This document shows positions 32,601-43,877 of a DNA stretch of 64,000 nt, in pieces. The DNA is from Chionoecetes opilio (Eukaryota; Arthropoda; Malacostraca; Decapoda; Majidae). The stretch lies in NCBI GenBank assembly GCA_016584305.1, contig JACEEZ010022614.1:39229-103228 (forward strand). Direction: 5' to 3'. The position numbers and the translations under genes were made by a program. The notes beneath the pieces were generated by a model. The model saw nothing but the letters and a program-made list of their open reading frames with translations. It was not told where the DNA came from and made no database searches. Numbering within the stretch: the stretch's first letter is position 1; each line of letters begins with the position of its first letter.

Positions 32601-33448
32601 TCAGCAAGTTTGAAGACCGGAGACGTCTCGTCATCCATGTGAGCTTCTTCAATAAACACCACCAGCTCTGCGAAAGCAAGTCCTGCTATTGCGTGTTCAT
32701 CGTCTGTACCTTTGCTCACCATTTCCTTAATCTTCCGTGCGCGATTGTACAAGTTCAGGAGACAATTTCGGTGGTACTTGGCCTCCTGTGCAACCATGTC
32801 CCCAGCGTTCAGTTGCGTCAGGAGGTCCATGTCGTCCAGAATTAGTGCGCACAACCTGACACGCGAGTCCAGTTGGAATGTCGCAGCTTTATGAAGACCA
32901 GCACTACCAGGAGCTTCTCCGCAGAAGAAGCATTTCACTTCTTGGTGTTTCGTCTCAGTACTTGATGGTCGTGACAGATATCGAGTTCGCTTGCAGGCAA
33001 CAACTTCCTCTTCTTCGTCGGCGCCTATTTTCAGGTGCCTCTTCTCAGCTCTGTCTAACTTGGTCTTGTTATACCTCAGCCTGCAGGTCTTGTGGTATCG
33101 TGCATTGTTGGCGCTCAATGCTGCTTCAACGCCACTGCCTTCATCTAATCGGCTCAACAGAAAAGAGTTGGGGAGCAATCCAAGCTCATTGAACCTTCTC
33201 AGATGTCCAGCGAGAATGCTGTAGCTGCTCCCCTTGTCTTGGCGTGTATTCTGGGATGGACTTGTCAGCGACTCTGGCGTCGTTTCTTGGCATATGAAGC
33301 ATAATGACCAGTCTGTCTCTGTTGCTGGCTGGGCGGAGTTAGACGGAGCTGCTTCTGCACCACGAGGCTCAACGAGTTTGAAGCTCTTCGACATTGTTCT
33401 GGAAATGGAAAATGACAAAGTTGTATGAAAGGAGCACTCAGAATCCAA
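29683..33448 (-). pseudogene. large unnamed mobile-like gene, about 1,250 codons, recently broken
   Basis: A single minus-strand frame runs from an ATG at 33448 to about 29683. It is disturbed only by in-frame stops at about 32303, 31547 and 30917, a frame change with a stop near 30500, and one more frame change near 29900. Residues 1-230 hold two similar Cys/His modules: C-F-I-C-Q...Y-H-K-T-C-R-L-R-Y-N and C-F-F-C-G...Y-H-R-N-C-L-L-N-L-Y-N. The middle has Y-I-G-L-M-L-H-A-H-T-R and F-T-T-A-A-V-D-N-I-D-H-N. The second half has V-V-T-F-D-Q-P-L, L-L-G-G-L-H-I-E-M, A-L-D-H-T-N-Y-A-R-W and H-E-Q-N-N-A, then V-W-D-R-Y and K-R-G-K-R-V-R-R-R. I recall uncharacterised relatives in marine invertebrates and fish, but no named family. 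The spaced Asp/His/Glu motifs could be an RNase-H-like nuclease core (inference). No introns are evident. Confidence 0.6.
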
Positions 33449-33867
33449 GTGAATTAGGACATATTCAATTGAGAGATGTTTGTCATGGTTGTTATGCTAA
33501 TTTATGAATAATTCAATAAATCGATAATAAGATAAGATTCTAAAAACACATGGACACCTTTCTTTTGTTGTTAAATGCTACCCTACATTAGCAACAACAC
33601 GCAACATAATGTTTGCACAACATTGCAGATTCAAAACAATAATTTTTTCCTGCACATTTACTCAGTAGCCTACATCTCATTCACCTAGGGATAAGTCTTC
33701 CTCGGCAGCCACATGGCGGCCATTTTGGAAAATGGCCGCCACGGCCGCCAGGGGGCAGTTGGGCGATGGCTCCACATCCAAATTTGTTCATAATATATTG
33801 GTCTACCTCTTTGCCAAAATTGGTGTTTTTATCAAAAAATGCACAATAGGTTTGAATATCCTAGGTA
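33449..33867. other. flank of the large gene; GC palindrome
   Basis: No terminal repeat for the gene was found. 33710-33740 contains ATGGCGGCCATTTT then GGAAAATGGCCGCCA, a short palindrome. Otherwise AT-rich and unassigned. Confidence 0.4.
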
Positions 33868-34487
33868 AACCGCCCCACTATTAGAAGAAATAGTATTTGA
33901 AAGTATGATCTACTCATGTATGGTCCGACAGCTTTAAGGAACTGTTACGTCAAAATGTTTGGGTAAATATATTTCTCCATTGATGCTGAAAGATTATAGA
34001 TTGTGTGCACAAGGGTAGTATGATTTCTTATTCTCCATATTATTTCTCATCTCAATATTATTTCTACTTTCAAATACTATTTCTTCTAACCAATGTTCAT
34101 GGTATGGATATGAGTATATCAAAACCATTGGTTTTATTAGTGAAAACCTGATTTTCAACATAAGAACACTTAAGATTGCCTTATTGTGGTTAAAATAACA
34201 TCAAATATTGGTCGCTAGCACCCAGTTGTCCTCAAGCTACCTATCTAATCAAGATTTATGGACATTTGGAACGGGATCTTATTGTTCAGTGTAGTGGCCT
34301 ATTGTTGGATGAGGATATTATCCATGGCGTTAATCATGGTTTTCATAGAATAAGAAATCATACTACCCTTGTGCACACAATCTATAATCTTTCAGCGTCA
34401 ATGGAGAATTATATTCACCCAAACATTTTGACGTAACAGTTCTTAAAGGCTGTGGGACCATACATGAGTAGATCATAATTTCAAATA
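33868..34487. repeat. inverted repeat around AAATAGTATTTGAAAG
   Basis: The left arm (33868-34037) and right arm (34336-34487, continuing at 37362-37376) are inverted copies. They include GTGTGCACAAGGGTAGTATG and CATGTATGGTCC. The right arm is interrupted by the 34488-37361 element; the left arm shows its unfilled TA. Confidence 0.8.
34081..34227 (+). repeat. direct repeat, first copy
   Basis: CCAATGTTCATGG...GGTCGCTAGCAC is about 95% identical to 37376-37507. The two copies bracket the TA-flanked element and arise from the structure of the older inverted repeat. Confidence 0.8.
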
Positions 34488-35559
34488 GTGCCGACCGGGG
34501 TAACTCGGTCCTTCCAACGGACCGGTTCTATTCGGACCGCTATCTTTGCTTGGGTGTTTGTTTCTATATAAATAAGAGGGTAACAGTTTTGAATATCCCA
34601 TGTAGTAAAACAACCATTTTTACATTTCTAGTATTAATATGAATATAAATATTGATATGTAACTGAACCCAGGAACCAAAAAAGAAAATGAGTAAAATGA
34701 CAGCAAAAAAAAGTGTCAGCGAAGTTTGTATAAAAAATCAGCTGATTTGACGAACTTTCATGGGACGCAAAGACGAGGCGGAGTATCTCCTTGTAAGTAA
34801 GTGTATATAGAGTGCTTTTCCTCCACTTTAACATGAAAATATCAGAAATGCTCTGTCTTGTCTCATTTTCTTATGATCAATGCTCAGTTTTGGTCCATAT
34901 ATACCCCGGTGACAAAAACACTCGCGGGGTAAACTGGACCCGTGGTAATGTATATTAGGGAGGAAGTTTAATAATAGCTGACATTAGTTAGATGGACTTC
35001 CTCAGTTACAGCGTTATGCCAATTTATTGCTGGTAGTCCCTGCAATATTAGAGAATGTGCTGTCAGTAGATTTACGACATGACCCGTTGTCTGTAATATT
35101 TGGGACGGCAGTTCTTTCGCCAGGCAATTTTAGAGTAATATTACGCATCCTACCGTTTCTGGTTGTCCAGCTGGAGTGCTAAAAAGTATAGCATGAGATA
35201 TTCTACCTGTAACGTTAGACCACCGGCTCTGTCCAGCGCAATATTAGAATTTAGCATATACTCTGTGTTATGTTGCCCGAAATGATACAGAGAAGAACAT
35301 GACAAAGGCTACTGCCTTCAGCGTTGTTAAGTCATAGCTTGACTGAGTTTACCAGGCTAAATTTTGCATATGTTTTTTTTTGCTGCGCCAAGCAAGTGAA
35401 GACGACAGAAATACATCGACCTTTCGCTGGAGGATAAAGTCCTAGCTGCACTCTCTCTGTATCTTACCACCGTCATCGGTGTGCAGTTATGTTCTTTTCA
35501 GTGCTGACACGCTGCTGTCCATCTCGGGTGAGGTCAGTCCTCCTATTCCTCTCTCTGTC

Positions 35560-35950
<391 letters not shown>

Positions 35951-36270
35951 TTCTTCTTTTTCGTCTATACTATTTCTTCTCCCTCTCCTCCTCTTCCTTC
36001 TCCCTCTTCATCCTCCACACGATAATAATATTCATGATAATATCACATAGCTACTGGCTATGATGTGTGTGTGTGTGTGACTTGACTTGATCTGGTCAGA
36101 TGAGGTGATGCAAGTGAACTCATATGTCACAGGATGACCACCGTGGTGTTTACATAAAAGTGGCGTCGTATATAACTAATATAGACTAGGACATAGATCA
36201 CTGTAAATCTGGACTGCGCACGGAATATCGGCCTGTTGCACAAGGGCCTGAAGTCTGAGGGCCGCTCGGA

Positions 36271-36271
<1 letters not shown>

Positions 36272-36303
<32 letters not shown>
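36272..36303 (+). repeat. (TA)n microsatellite
   Basis: About sixteen TA units, next to GGATCATATAG. Confidence 0.9.
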
Positions 36304-36305
<2 letters not shown>

Positions 36306-36319
36306 GGATCATATAGACT

Positions 36320-36995
36320 GGTTTATCAGTATATATGATATACTGTAATCTTCGTAAATGTTTGTTCTATAATATTATCAAATAAAAAACAGTAAAACAC
36401 ACTAAAGAAATGCCATTACGAGACTGAAGAAATATGCATGAACTTAATATTCACTTCAACTCTTCGCCATTTAAAACTTTGCGAGTCAACTTTTATCATG
36501 AAGGGTATCAATAGAAGCGCAATTTTATTAGCTTTCCATTGATATATTTAGTTTTCTGATAAATGAATTAGAAGTATGCATAAATTAGCGTTAAATAAAT
36601 AAATAAAATCATCAAACTGGTAATTTTCCCGATTGATGATGTTATTTATTTACTTATATATTTCATTTTCTGATAAATGAATTAGCACCCTGTATAAATT
36701 AGCGTTAACTAAATAAATATCAATCATCAATCGGGAAAATTACCCGATTGATGATTTTATTTATTTAGTTAACGCTAATTTATGCATGGTGGTAATTCAT
36801 TTATCAGAAAACGAAATACATCAATGGAAAGCTAATAAAATTGCGCTTCTATTGATACCCTTCATGATAAAATTTGACTCACAAAGTTTTAAATGGCGAA
36901 GAGTTGAAGTGAATATATTTCTTCAGTCTCGTAATGGCATTTCTTTAGCGTGCTTTACTGTTTTGTATTTGATAATATTCTAGAACAAACATTTG
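36320..36995. mobile_element. GGTTTATCAGTATA palindromic MITE, copy 1
   Basis: Arms of about 330 bp meet near 36735, at ATCGGGAAAATTACCCGAT. The outer tips read GGTTTATCAGTATATATG on the left, while the right tip is cut short after GAACAAACATTTG. A fuller copy is at 59286-59885 and half a copy at 59886-60205. Confidence 0.8.
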
Positions 36996-37506
36996 ATATG
37001 ACACTTTTTCTTCATATATCAATTCTTTTATTTTGTCTGTAAAAGGTCCGTGGGCATGGTGTGACATGAGGTTAAGTTTTTGGAGGTTTGTCTTGTTGAA
37101 AAAATAAAAAAAGTAAAAAATTATATATAGGACCAATTTACCCCAGAGTTATGTCCAATTTACCCCATTTAGTGAAACAATGCGGTCCGCACTTCTCAGT
37201 GTATTGCTAACAGAGCTATAATGGAAATTTGTTCAAACTTTAATAACATATAGGTAGTGACCCTCTTATGATTGTATTAAATTTTTGTTTGTTTACTTCA
37301 ATAGATATAGAAACTAGATCAAAGTTTGTCAAAACCAGGGCCAAATTACCCCGGTCGGCACTACTATTTCTTCTAACCAATGTTCATGTTATGGACATGA
37401 GTATATCAAAACCATTGGTTTTATTAGTGAAAACCTGATTTTCAACATAAGAACACAAGATTGCCTTATTTCGGTTAAAATAACATCAAATATTGGTCGC
37501 TAGCAC

Positions 37507-37772
37507 GTGGTCGGCCATCTTTGAGATTGCCGGACACACATTTCAAAATACTCTTCTTATGATCAGTGAATGCTTACGTAAGCGACGTGTGAGGGACACT
37601 TGTGAGGATCACGATTATACAAGAGTGACTGAGGAGTGTGTGGACATGGGTTCGAAGCCCTTAGAGACAAGTGGTGGTGAGTTTTGTGAAAAAGTAGAGG
37701 AGCAGGGCGATGCCACCGCATGGAAGCAACAAAACAAGCGGAAGAAAAACAACCCTTCCAAGTCCATATGGA
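37507..37772 (+). pseudogene. jockey-like ORF1, N-terminal part
   Basis: The frame includes T-C-E-D-H-D-Y-T-R-V-T-E-E-C and K-Q-Q-N-K-R-K-K-N-N-P-S-K-S. It stops being readable at the hAT insertion and continues at 43878 after its removal. The polar, basic composition suits the low-complexity N-terminus of a non-LTR ORF1. Assignment depends on the downstream half. Confidence 0.45.
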
Positions 37773-38205
37773 CAGGGGCGTAGTTAGGCCTGGGCATTGG
37801 GGGCTATAGCCCCGGATGTTTTATGAATAGCCCCGGAACTCAAATAGTTTTTTTTTATATAAAATTAAGAATAGCCCCGACCGGGGCCAACACAATTTTT
37901 TTTATTCTTGTTAATACAAGAATTGATAGGTCTCGTACGGAAATCATTCGGCTTGATCCCGTCCGGTTCACGTTTCTATCACGTATTAACGGCCACTCGC
38001 CAATCGGCCACCCGTCACGGGCCACCAGTCACGCAGTGTGGACACTATTTCACTACCTGGCAACTCAGCTTTGGCTGCACCAAACGCGCTGAGTTTGGGA
38101 GAAGTGCAGCAGGGCCAGCACACACGCAGTCACGCAGTGTGTGAGCGAGAGAAAGAGAGCAGAGCGCACAGGTTACTGGGTTTGTTGTTGGTGGTAGATA
38201 GCAGT

Positions 38206-38385
38206 ATGGCTATAAGAATCTTTTTCAAAAAGAAAGGTGGTCAAGGCAATGTAGTGCAGCCTAGTAGGCTAGAGGAGGCGAAGGAAGAGTTACTTCCTTC
38301 TGTAGCTGTAGCAGCAGATGAGTCAGGACGGGAGATTGCCGCTGCCTGTACATTGTCTACAACTACAAGCTCAGCAGGTTGGTGA
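38206..38385 (+). pseudogene. hAT transposase N-terminus
   Basis: M-A-I-R-I-F-F-K-K-K-G-G is the common start of hAT transposases of the ZMYM-like group, followed by an acidic linker. The frame closes at TGA 38383-38385 after 59 codons. Preceding sequence (38030-38200) is the element's 5' end. The catalytic region that should follow has been lost or replaced between here and 43019. Confidence 0.6.
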
Positions 38386-38403
38386 AGCAGAGGGCCAGTA
38401 GAT

Positions 38404-38440
38404 TAGCGAAGTGGTTCTCAAACGTTTTTGTTGCACAAGG
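38404..38440 (+). repeat. second hAT-like terminus
   Basis: GTGGTTCTCAAACGTTTTTG closely resembles the classic CAGTGGTTCTCAAAC end of hAT elements with the first bases altered. It suggests another hAT inserted just after the N-terminal frame. Its other end was not located. Confidence 0.4.
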
Positions 38441-38852
38441 CACACCAAGTATTTAAGGCACACTTGAATGTGATTTGAGTACAGCTACGTACAAGTCAAA
38501 GTAGTTGGCGGAGCGATGCGCTGCACGCCTTTTTCCCTCTCCTCATAAAATCTCCTCAACCGTTAAAAGTGAATTATTTTGATTTTTTTTTCATATGTGG
38601 CAATGGACCCGTTTACTCTACTTGAGGTAACGATTGATTTGAAATCTTCAAGCCTCATATAGTTGGGCAGTGATGTTGATTTTTCTATATGAACAGTATT
38701 TTTGATGATACAGCCAATTTAAGTACAGGAAAATCTATACGCTCTAAAACGACTGGCGCCATGTTGTGACGTCAACAGCGCAGACAACAGAGCAAAACGG
38801 CTGTGAAGCGGCCGCTACTATATGTACTACCTACTAATACACCTACTTGCGT

Positions 38853-39272
38853 GTAAGTTGTAGTTTATAAGGAAAAAGTGGATAGACCGAGATCGGTGGC
38901 CCGTGACACCAGACAAGTGATGGCTTCTGGGATCGGCATTCCTTATAGGGAGCTTAAATGAACCTGCAATGACATGTAAAGCTAGACAGATAGAGGAACT
39001 CATAGAGGAACAGGTAGAAATGTATGGCTTTCTTTCCCCACATAAGCAAAACATACACCCTTCGTCACTCTACTCACCACTACAACCTTTACTAACCATA
39101 CATTTCTACCTGTTCCTCTATGAGTTCGTCTATCTGTCTAGCTGTACATGTCATTGCAGGTTCATTTAAGCTCCCTATAAGGAATGCCGATCCCAGAAGT
39201 CATCATTTGTCTGGTGTCACGGGCCACTTATCTCTGTCTATCCACTTTTTCCTTATAAACTACAACTTACAT
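38853..39272. repeat. inverted repeat with arms of about 175 bp
   Basis: AGTTGTAGTTTATAAGGAAA and its complement mark the outer ends, and GGAACAGGTAGAAATGTATG with its complement the inner ends, around a 70-bp centre. Identity is about 95%. No coding function recognised. Confidence 0.85.
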
Positions 39273-39340
39273 TTTCACAACACAGTGAATACCTACTACA
39301 TCACTTGAAGGAGGATTACTGGTCATCTTGCAGTAGTAGG

Positions 39341-39620
39341 GGTAATGCAAGTTAGTAAAGGTTTTGTTAGGTTAGTAAAAAAAAACTATAATTTTACAAG
39401 GGTAGGTTAGGTTAGTTAATTATTTTTTTATGGGGGTCTCGCTATGAGGTTATTATGAGATTAGGTTAGGTTAGGTTTTTAGTGAGGTTAGATTAGTAAA
39501 ATTAAACATTATATTTTTGAGGGTCCAGGGGGGGCGTTAAGGAGGGGGGGGGTTGAAGGGGCATCTCCCCCCCCCACTTTATAATTACAGTTTAGAGGGA
39601 TCTGAAGGGATCTGTGAAGG
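39341..39620 (+). repeat. GGTTAG arrays and G/C homopolymer hairpin
   Basis: Degenerate GGTTAGGTT units lie at 39366-39500. Then GGGGGGG runs near 39530-39553 and CCCCCCCCC near 39568-39577 could pair. Confidence 0.7.
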
Positions 39621-39846
39621 TCTGGAGGAAAAAACACTCTAATAAGGGCGGGGAAAAGGACTCTAGAATTTTACCTAACTCACTGCGTGTTTTATACTTA
39701 ACATGAAAACCCAGCCTGTCTCATTTCCCTACCTCAAAAGCCTGCATACTGCATACTACTCCCGCAAATTATCACAGCTCAGCTAAAGCCCCACAGCTAC
39801 ATATCATTTGCAAGTTAAATTATCCATGCACAAAGTACATACATAC

Positions 39847-40077
39847 ATCAAAATGGTCTTCACAGCAATAGTATGAATTTTCCTTCATCGAGAAATCACG
39901 CCTTGCAGACATCCACCACTGTTTCCTCTTTTTCTTGTCTTTAGGCATAGTTATGAACACATTCTCTGGAGTTTTAATTATGGTGTTTTTGCACATTAGC
40001 ACAAAACAAGCATAATATGTTCTTTTTGTCTGGGACATGTTGAATGCATAGATAGGTACTGCGGTCTGCTGAGCCAA
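39847..40077 (-). CDS. THAP zinc-finger first exon
   Basis: The minus-strand frame opens M-A-Q-Q-T-A-V-P; an alternative start is M-S-Q-T-K-R at codon 14. THAP ligands are C24, C29, C72 and H75 (C-x4-C-x42-C-x2-H), with the motifs K-T-P-E-N-V-F and C-E-D-H-F. The coding exon ends at GAT|GTATGT, a good donor at 39846. THAP domains bind DNA in host regulators and in P-element and Kolobok transposases. It lies inside the hAT element's borders, so it belongs to a later insertion or was captured. No second exon was recognised. Upstream (40080-40200) is a plausible leader. Confidence 0.65.
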
Positions 40078-40356
40078 AACAAGCCGATCAGCTGATCAGG
40101 TGAGATCTGAGTCTGCGCTTACTACGTCACAACCAATCACAGCGCGTTCCGCCGTGTTGTGAAATTTTGGCCCCAAAAAAGCCATATATTTCATTTATGG
40201 TGCATTTCTCAGCAAAAAGAATATGAGTACAGTGATATGTAGCCTATATTGCATCCAAAGCTTCATAATACTCCGTGTTTTAGGTGTGAGTAAATGGGTC
40301 CATTCACCCATAGATGAGGGTTTGCTTTACCGCGCCTTGCAACTGTCAGTGCTTAA

Positions 40357-42045
40357 AGGCGGCGTCACACTAGCACTTTTTCCGTCTAGTTTTTTCAGCA
40401 ACTTTCTAAAAACTAACAATTTTCTGACTGCAAGCCGTCACACACACACAATTCCAATGAACTGCAACTCGAGAAATACCAGTGGTCGCTGGCAGTTTTA
40501 ACTCAAAGGTTGGTCTACTGTGTTTTGGCTCCGCGACTAATATTTTTCATAAATTAATTTCGCGATAAAAAATTGATGCACCGCATCTGAATACCAAAAA
40601 ATATAGTTCTTTCTGTTGTTCTACTAATTATATGGATGACATGCATTACGATGGAACGTTCTATAATAGCAATTTAATGCAAATTACTCGCCTCGAGTAG
40701 CAAAGCTTAATAATTTTTTTACATGTATATTGTGGCATGTAAAATTTGGGCGATGTTTTACACTGTTTTCTAAGACAGTACTGCTGCGTTGGCAAAAAGC
40801 TTGTCAAAATACAATAAGCAATGCCTTGGAAAAACGAAGAATAAAGAATGCCGAAATCGGCTTGTTGCTGCGACAATGTAGGTTATAATTGTGGAGGCGA
40901 CACGCCGCGGCGGGGAGTGGTGGGCGGGGAGATTGTGGCGGAGAGATTGAATCAAAACATTACGACTTCACGCGTCGACTCATTGCACTTCCAGGCTTTC
41001 TATCTGATTGATACACAATAATAACAGGAAAATATGACTGCCTAGGTATAGATAGCTTCTAAACATTCGTTATTGACTATATAATATCATAGAGTAGCAT
41101 TTACCTCGCCTCCTCAACTATAACCTACTTGGTTATTTGGTTATATACAATGTTTTACAGAATCAAGCTTCTATACAATATACATATTGAAGAAAATCGT
41201 TCTTAATATTATACTTTTGTGTTTTAAGTGCAGTGGAATAAGCCCATATTTTGTTTTCCAGTAGACCAACTTATTATCAAAAAAGTGAGTTAAAACTGCC
41301 AGTGACCCCTGGCATTTCGAGTTCCAGTTCTCTCGAATTGTTCGCCTGCACTACCAGTCAGCTGTTCCTTCGACTGTAAACAAACATGGCTCCGACGCCA
41401 GGGCAAGCCATCGCTGGTATACACTTAATTATGTGTATTATCAATAGTAGACCTAATATCGACCTAGATAAGACCTAAAATATCAAGGCCTTCTTGGTGT
41501 ACAAGTCTGATCTGTGGTCCCAGAGACAAGGGTGGCCACGCGTATGCATTCAACGAGAAATTCTTCTGAGCTACGTGTCCACAGCATTTTGTCTATAATC
41601 TTAAGTTGAAGTCTTGAAGAGTGAGAAACAAATTTTGAGTGTGTCTTGAAAAAGAAACACAACGAGCTTGACAGACGACCTACAAAGCGATAATAAGCAG
41701 AAAAGGTCACAAGAAGAAGAAGAACAACAACAATCGAGTCATGCGAGAGACTGTTGGCTGTTATATAGAACCGGCTTTTAAATGTATCTACATGTACAAT
41801 AGTCACTTGAATATTTTTAATACTTTCAAATGTATTGAATTATAATTTGCAAAAAATTACTGATTTATATCGAATATCTTGAAAGTAATCACTGTGGATT
41901 TTGATTTGACTATGAAAGTTGCCTTCAACTTTCCATATGAAGACGATCACGATCGTCTGATTCAGACGGACTAACTAGTCAGAGTGAGAAAAAACCAACG
42001 GAGATCGTCTAACTAGACGGAAAAAGTGCTAGTGTGACGCCGCCT
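40357..42045. mobile_element. PIF/Harbinger-like MITE, copy 2
   Basis: Same ends as 8640-9388, with TAA at 40354-40356 and 42046-42048. It is enlarged by a nested AATT-flanked MITE (40454-41335) and a small insertion near 41665-41735 (CGACCTACAAAGCG). Copy 1 supplies the empty AATT site at about 8741. Confidence 0.85.
40454..41335 (-). mobile_element. AATT-flanked MITE, third copy
   Basis: AATT lies at 40450-40453 and 41336-41339. 882 bp, about 95% like 18870-19743, non-coding. Its insertion target is intact in the sister Harbinger-like MITE, so the 4-bp AATT duplication is confirmed a second time. Confidence 0.9.
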
Positions 42046-42145
42046 TAAGTAAGTGTGACGGATGTAGTGTCATCTCTGCTGTCTGTGCGCCAGATATTGT
42101 GAAATCGAGCGCTACATTGTGAAGCCTGGTTTAGGTAGTGTGGTG

Positions 42146-42974
42146 ATGGGGCGTAAACCACAACTCACAAGTGATCAGCAGATCACCCTTATCTACTCCC
42201 TACACAAGGCTGGTAAGTTTACTGCATAATGTGTCTGTGAGAACTGTTTCTCGATATTTTCAAAAAGACTTGCACTTGCCTTCCAGCTGTGCTGCACGCA
42301 AGCCTTTCTAAAAACCTCGCCACAAAGAAAATCGCGTTGCTTTCGCCAGATAAATAATATGTTACCTGGTCACTTGACAAAGTTCGTTCCATACTTTGGT
42401 CAGATGAAAATATATTCACTGTGACAGGTGCACCAAGTAAACGCGTTCGTCGTCCAAAATGTGCTGATCGCTACGACCAGAAATATGTGGCGACACAAGA
42501 GGGGCATCCTGATAAACTGATGGTGTGAGGCCGTTTTTCTTATTACGGTGTTGGAAATTTAGTTATTATAGAAGAAAGTGCTACTCTGAATGGTGAAAGA
42601 TATCGCGATTTACTGTTTGACAATTTAGAGGAGTGCATTGACAAGGGTAATGCTGAGACATTCATGCAAGACGGTGCACTGTGTCATAGCTGTAGGCTAA
42701 TGAAGGAATGGTTAGGAAATTGTGCCATAACATTTTTTCATGACTGGCCTGCAAACAGTCCTCACTTAAATCCCATCGAAATCTTGTGGGCTCTAAGCCT
42801 CTAATGAAAAGGAAAGTGTGAGAGACGGACACAAGTTTCATACTAAAACTCAAGGCAGCTCTCCTAGACATGTGGCACAACTTAGGTGAGGACATTTTAC
42901 ACACATTGGCTGACTTCTTCCCACAAAGGTTACATCAAGCAATCAAGAGGAAAGGCAACCAAACAAAATATTAG
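42146..42974 (+). pseudogene. Tc1/mariner-type transposase
   Basis: It starts M-G-R-K-P-Q-L-T-S-D-Q and has a helix-turn-helix remnant V-S-V-R-T-V-S-R-Y-F. After frame changes the catalytic part follows: W-S-D-E-N-I-F, F-M-Q-D-G-A-L-C-H-S and W-P-A-N-S-P-H-L-N-P-I-E. Exactly 35 residues separate the second Asp from the Glu, a DD35E spacing rather than the usual DD34E. In-frame TGA codons at about 42525 and 42820, and at least two frame changes, inactivate it. It ends K-G-N-Q-T-K-Y and TAG at 42972-42974. Confidence 0.75.
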
Positions 42975-43018
42975 TTTGTGGTAAGTGTTTCCGTACATTT
43001 TCTGTGGTCTAGATTGAT

Positions 43019-43408
43019 GTGTTTCTGATGATTATCCAACTAGTCTCAGAAGAGGTCATCGTGGCGAAAAGCTTTTTGAGCAGGAAGAGGCCAGAAGACA
43101 TGCCAGACATTCTGAGTGTGTTCAACCTCCTTGATCCCAAGATGTTCCCATCACTGAAGACAATCTTACAGGTAGCTCTAACTATCCCGGTCAGTAGCTG
43201 CAATTGTGAGTGATCATGTAGTGTTCTTCGTCGACTACATACTTGGCTTAGGCACACCATGGGCCAGGAAAGGCTCAATGATCTGGCAGTGTCGTCAATC
43301 GAGAGACAGTTGGTTGGAAGCCTTGATTATGACAAAGCGATTGACACATTTGCCGACCTAAAATCAAGACGCCACACCCTGATCCTTCCTCCCCAGGAAA
43401 AAAAATGA
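43019..43408 (+). pseudogene. hAT transposase C-terminal dimerisation domain
   Basis: It contains L-D-P-K-M-F-P-S-L-K, L-T-I-P-V-S-S-C-N-C-E and S-V-L-R-R-L-H-T-W-L-R, then M-G-Q-E-R-L-N-D-L-A. These are the conserved hATC dimerisation motifs. One in-frame TGA at 43211-43213 sits exactly where Arg of C-E-R-S normally is. It ends D-L-K-S-R-R-H-T and TGA at 43406-43408. Orientation and position fit the 37773-43877 element. Confidence 0.8.
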
Positions 43409-43877
43409 ATTTATTTAGTCTGTCTTTGCATAAAATAGATTGATAAATAACACGTGCTTATGATCTGATCATCATATAATAAATGAGAGATTTGGTTAGA
43501 TATTGCTTAACATGTGTTGTTTGCATCTTTTTTATGAGCGGAACAGGAGAGAAGAGGAGAAAGCAGAGATGAGGATTGTGACAGATATATGAGACACCAA
43601 AAGAGTTTCTGGAGAGGTGAAGAGGAGAGTATCTGATGAACTAGGCACAGATACAGAGTTAACACAGATTTGTCACAAGTTCACAACTCAGATTATACTT
43701 TTTTTTTCATGTTGCTAAAGTTGCCTAAGACCTGACTGGAACATTTTTGTAGAGCACAGTGCTTCACATGTTATATTCATTTTACTCTAAATAAACTTGA
43801 AAATTATCCAGTGAAAATTTAAACTTTTGTGGGCTGGGCTAAGCCCCCAATGTCTCAAGATCCTAGCTACGCCCCTG

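Larger units (their letters stand above)
37773..43877 (+). mobile_element. hAT transposon, about 6.1 kb including nested elements
   Basis: Ends CAGGGGCGTAGTTAGG and CCTAGCTACGCCCCTG are inverted repeats in the hAT style. Flanking 8-mers CATATGGA and CCCATGGA agree at 6 of 8 positions, a decayed 8-bp duplication. Both ends of a transposase gene survive (38206-38385, 43019-43408). The interior holds a THAP exon, a palindrome, a Harbinger-like MITE with a nested MITE, and a Tc1/mariner gene. Confidence 0.8.
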
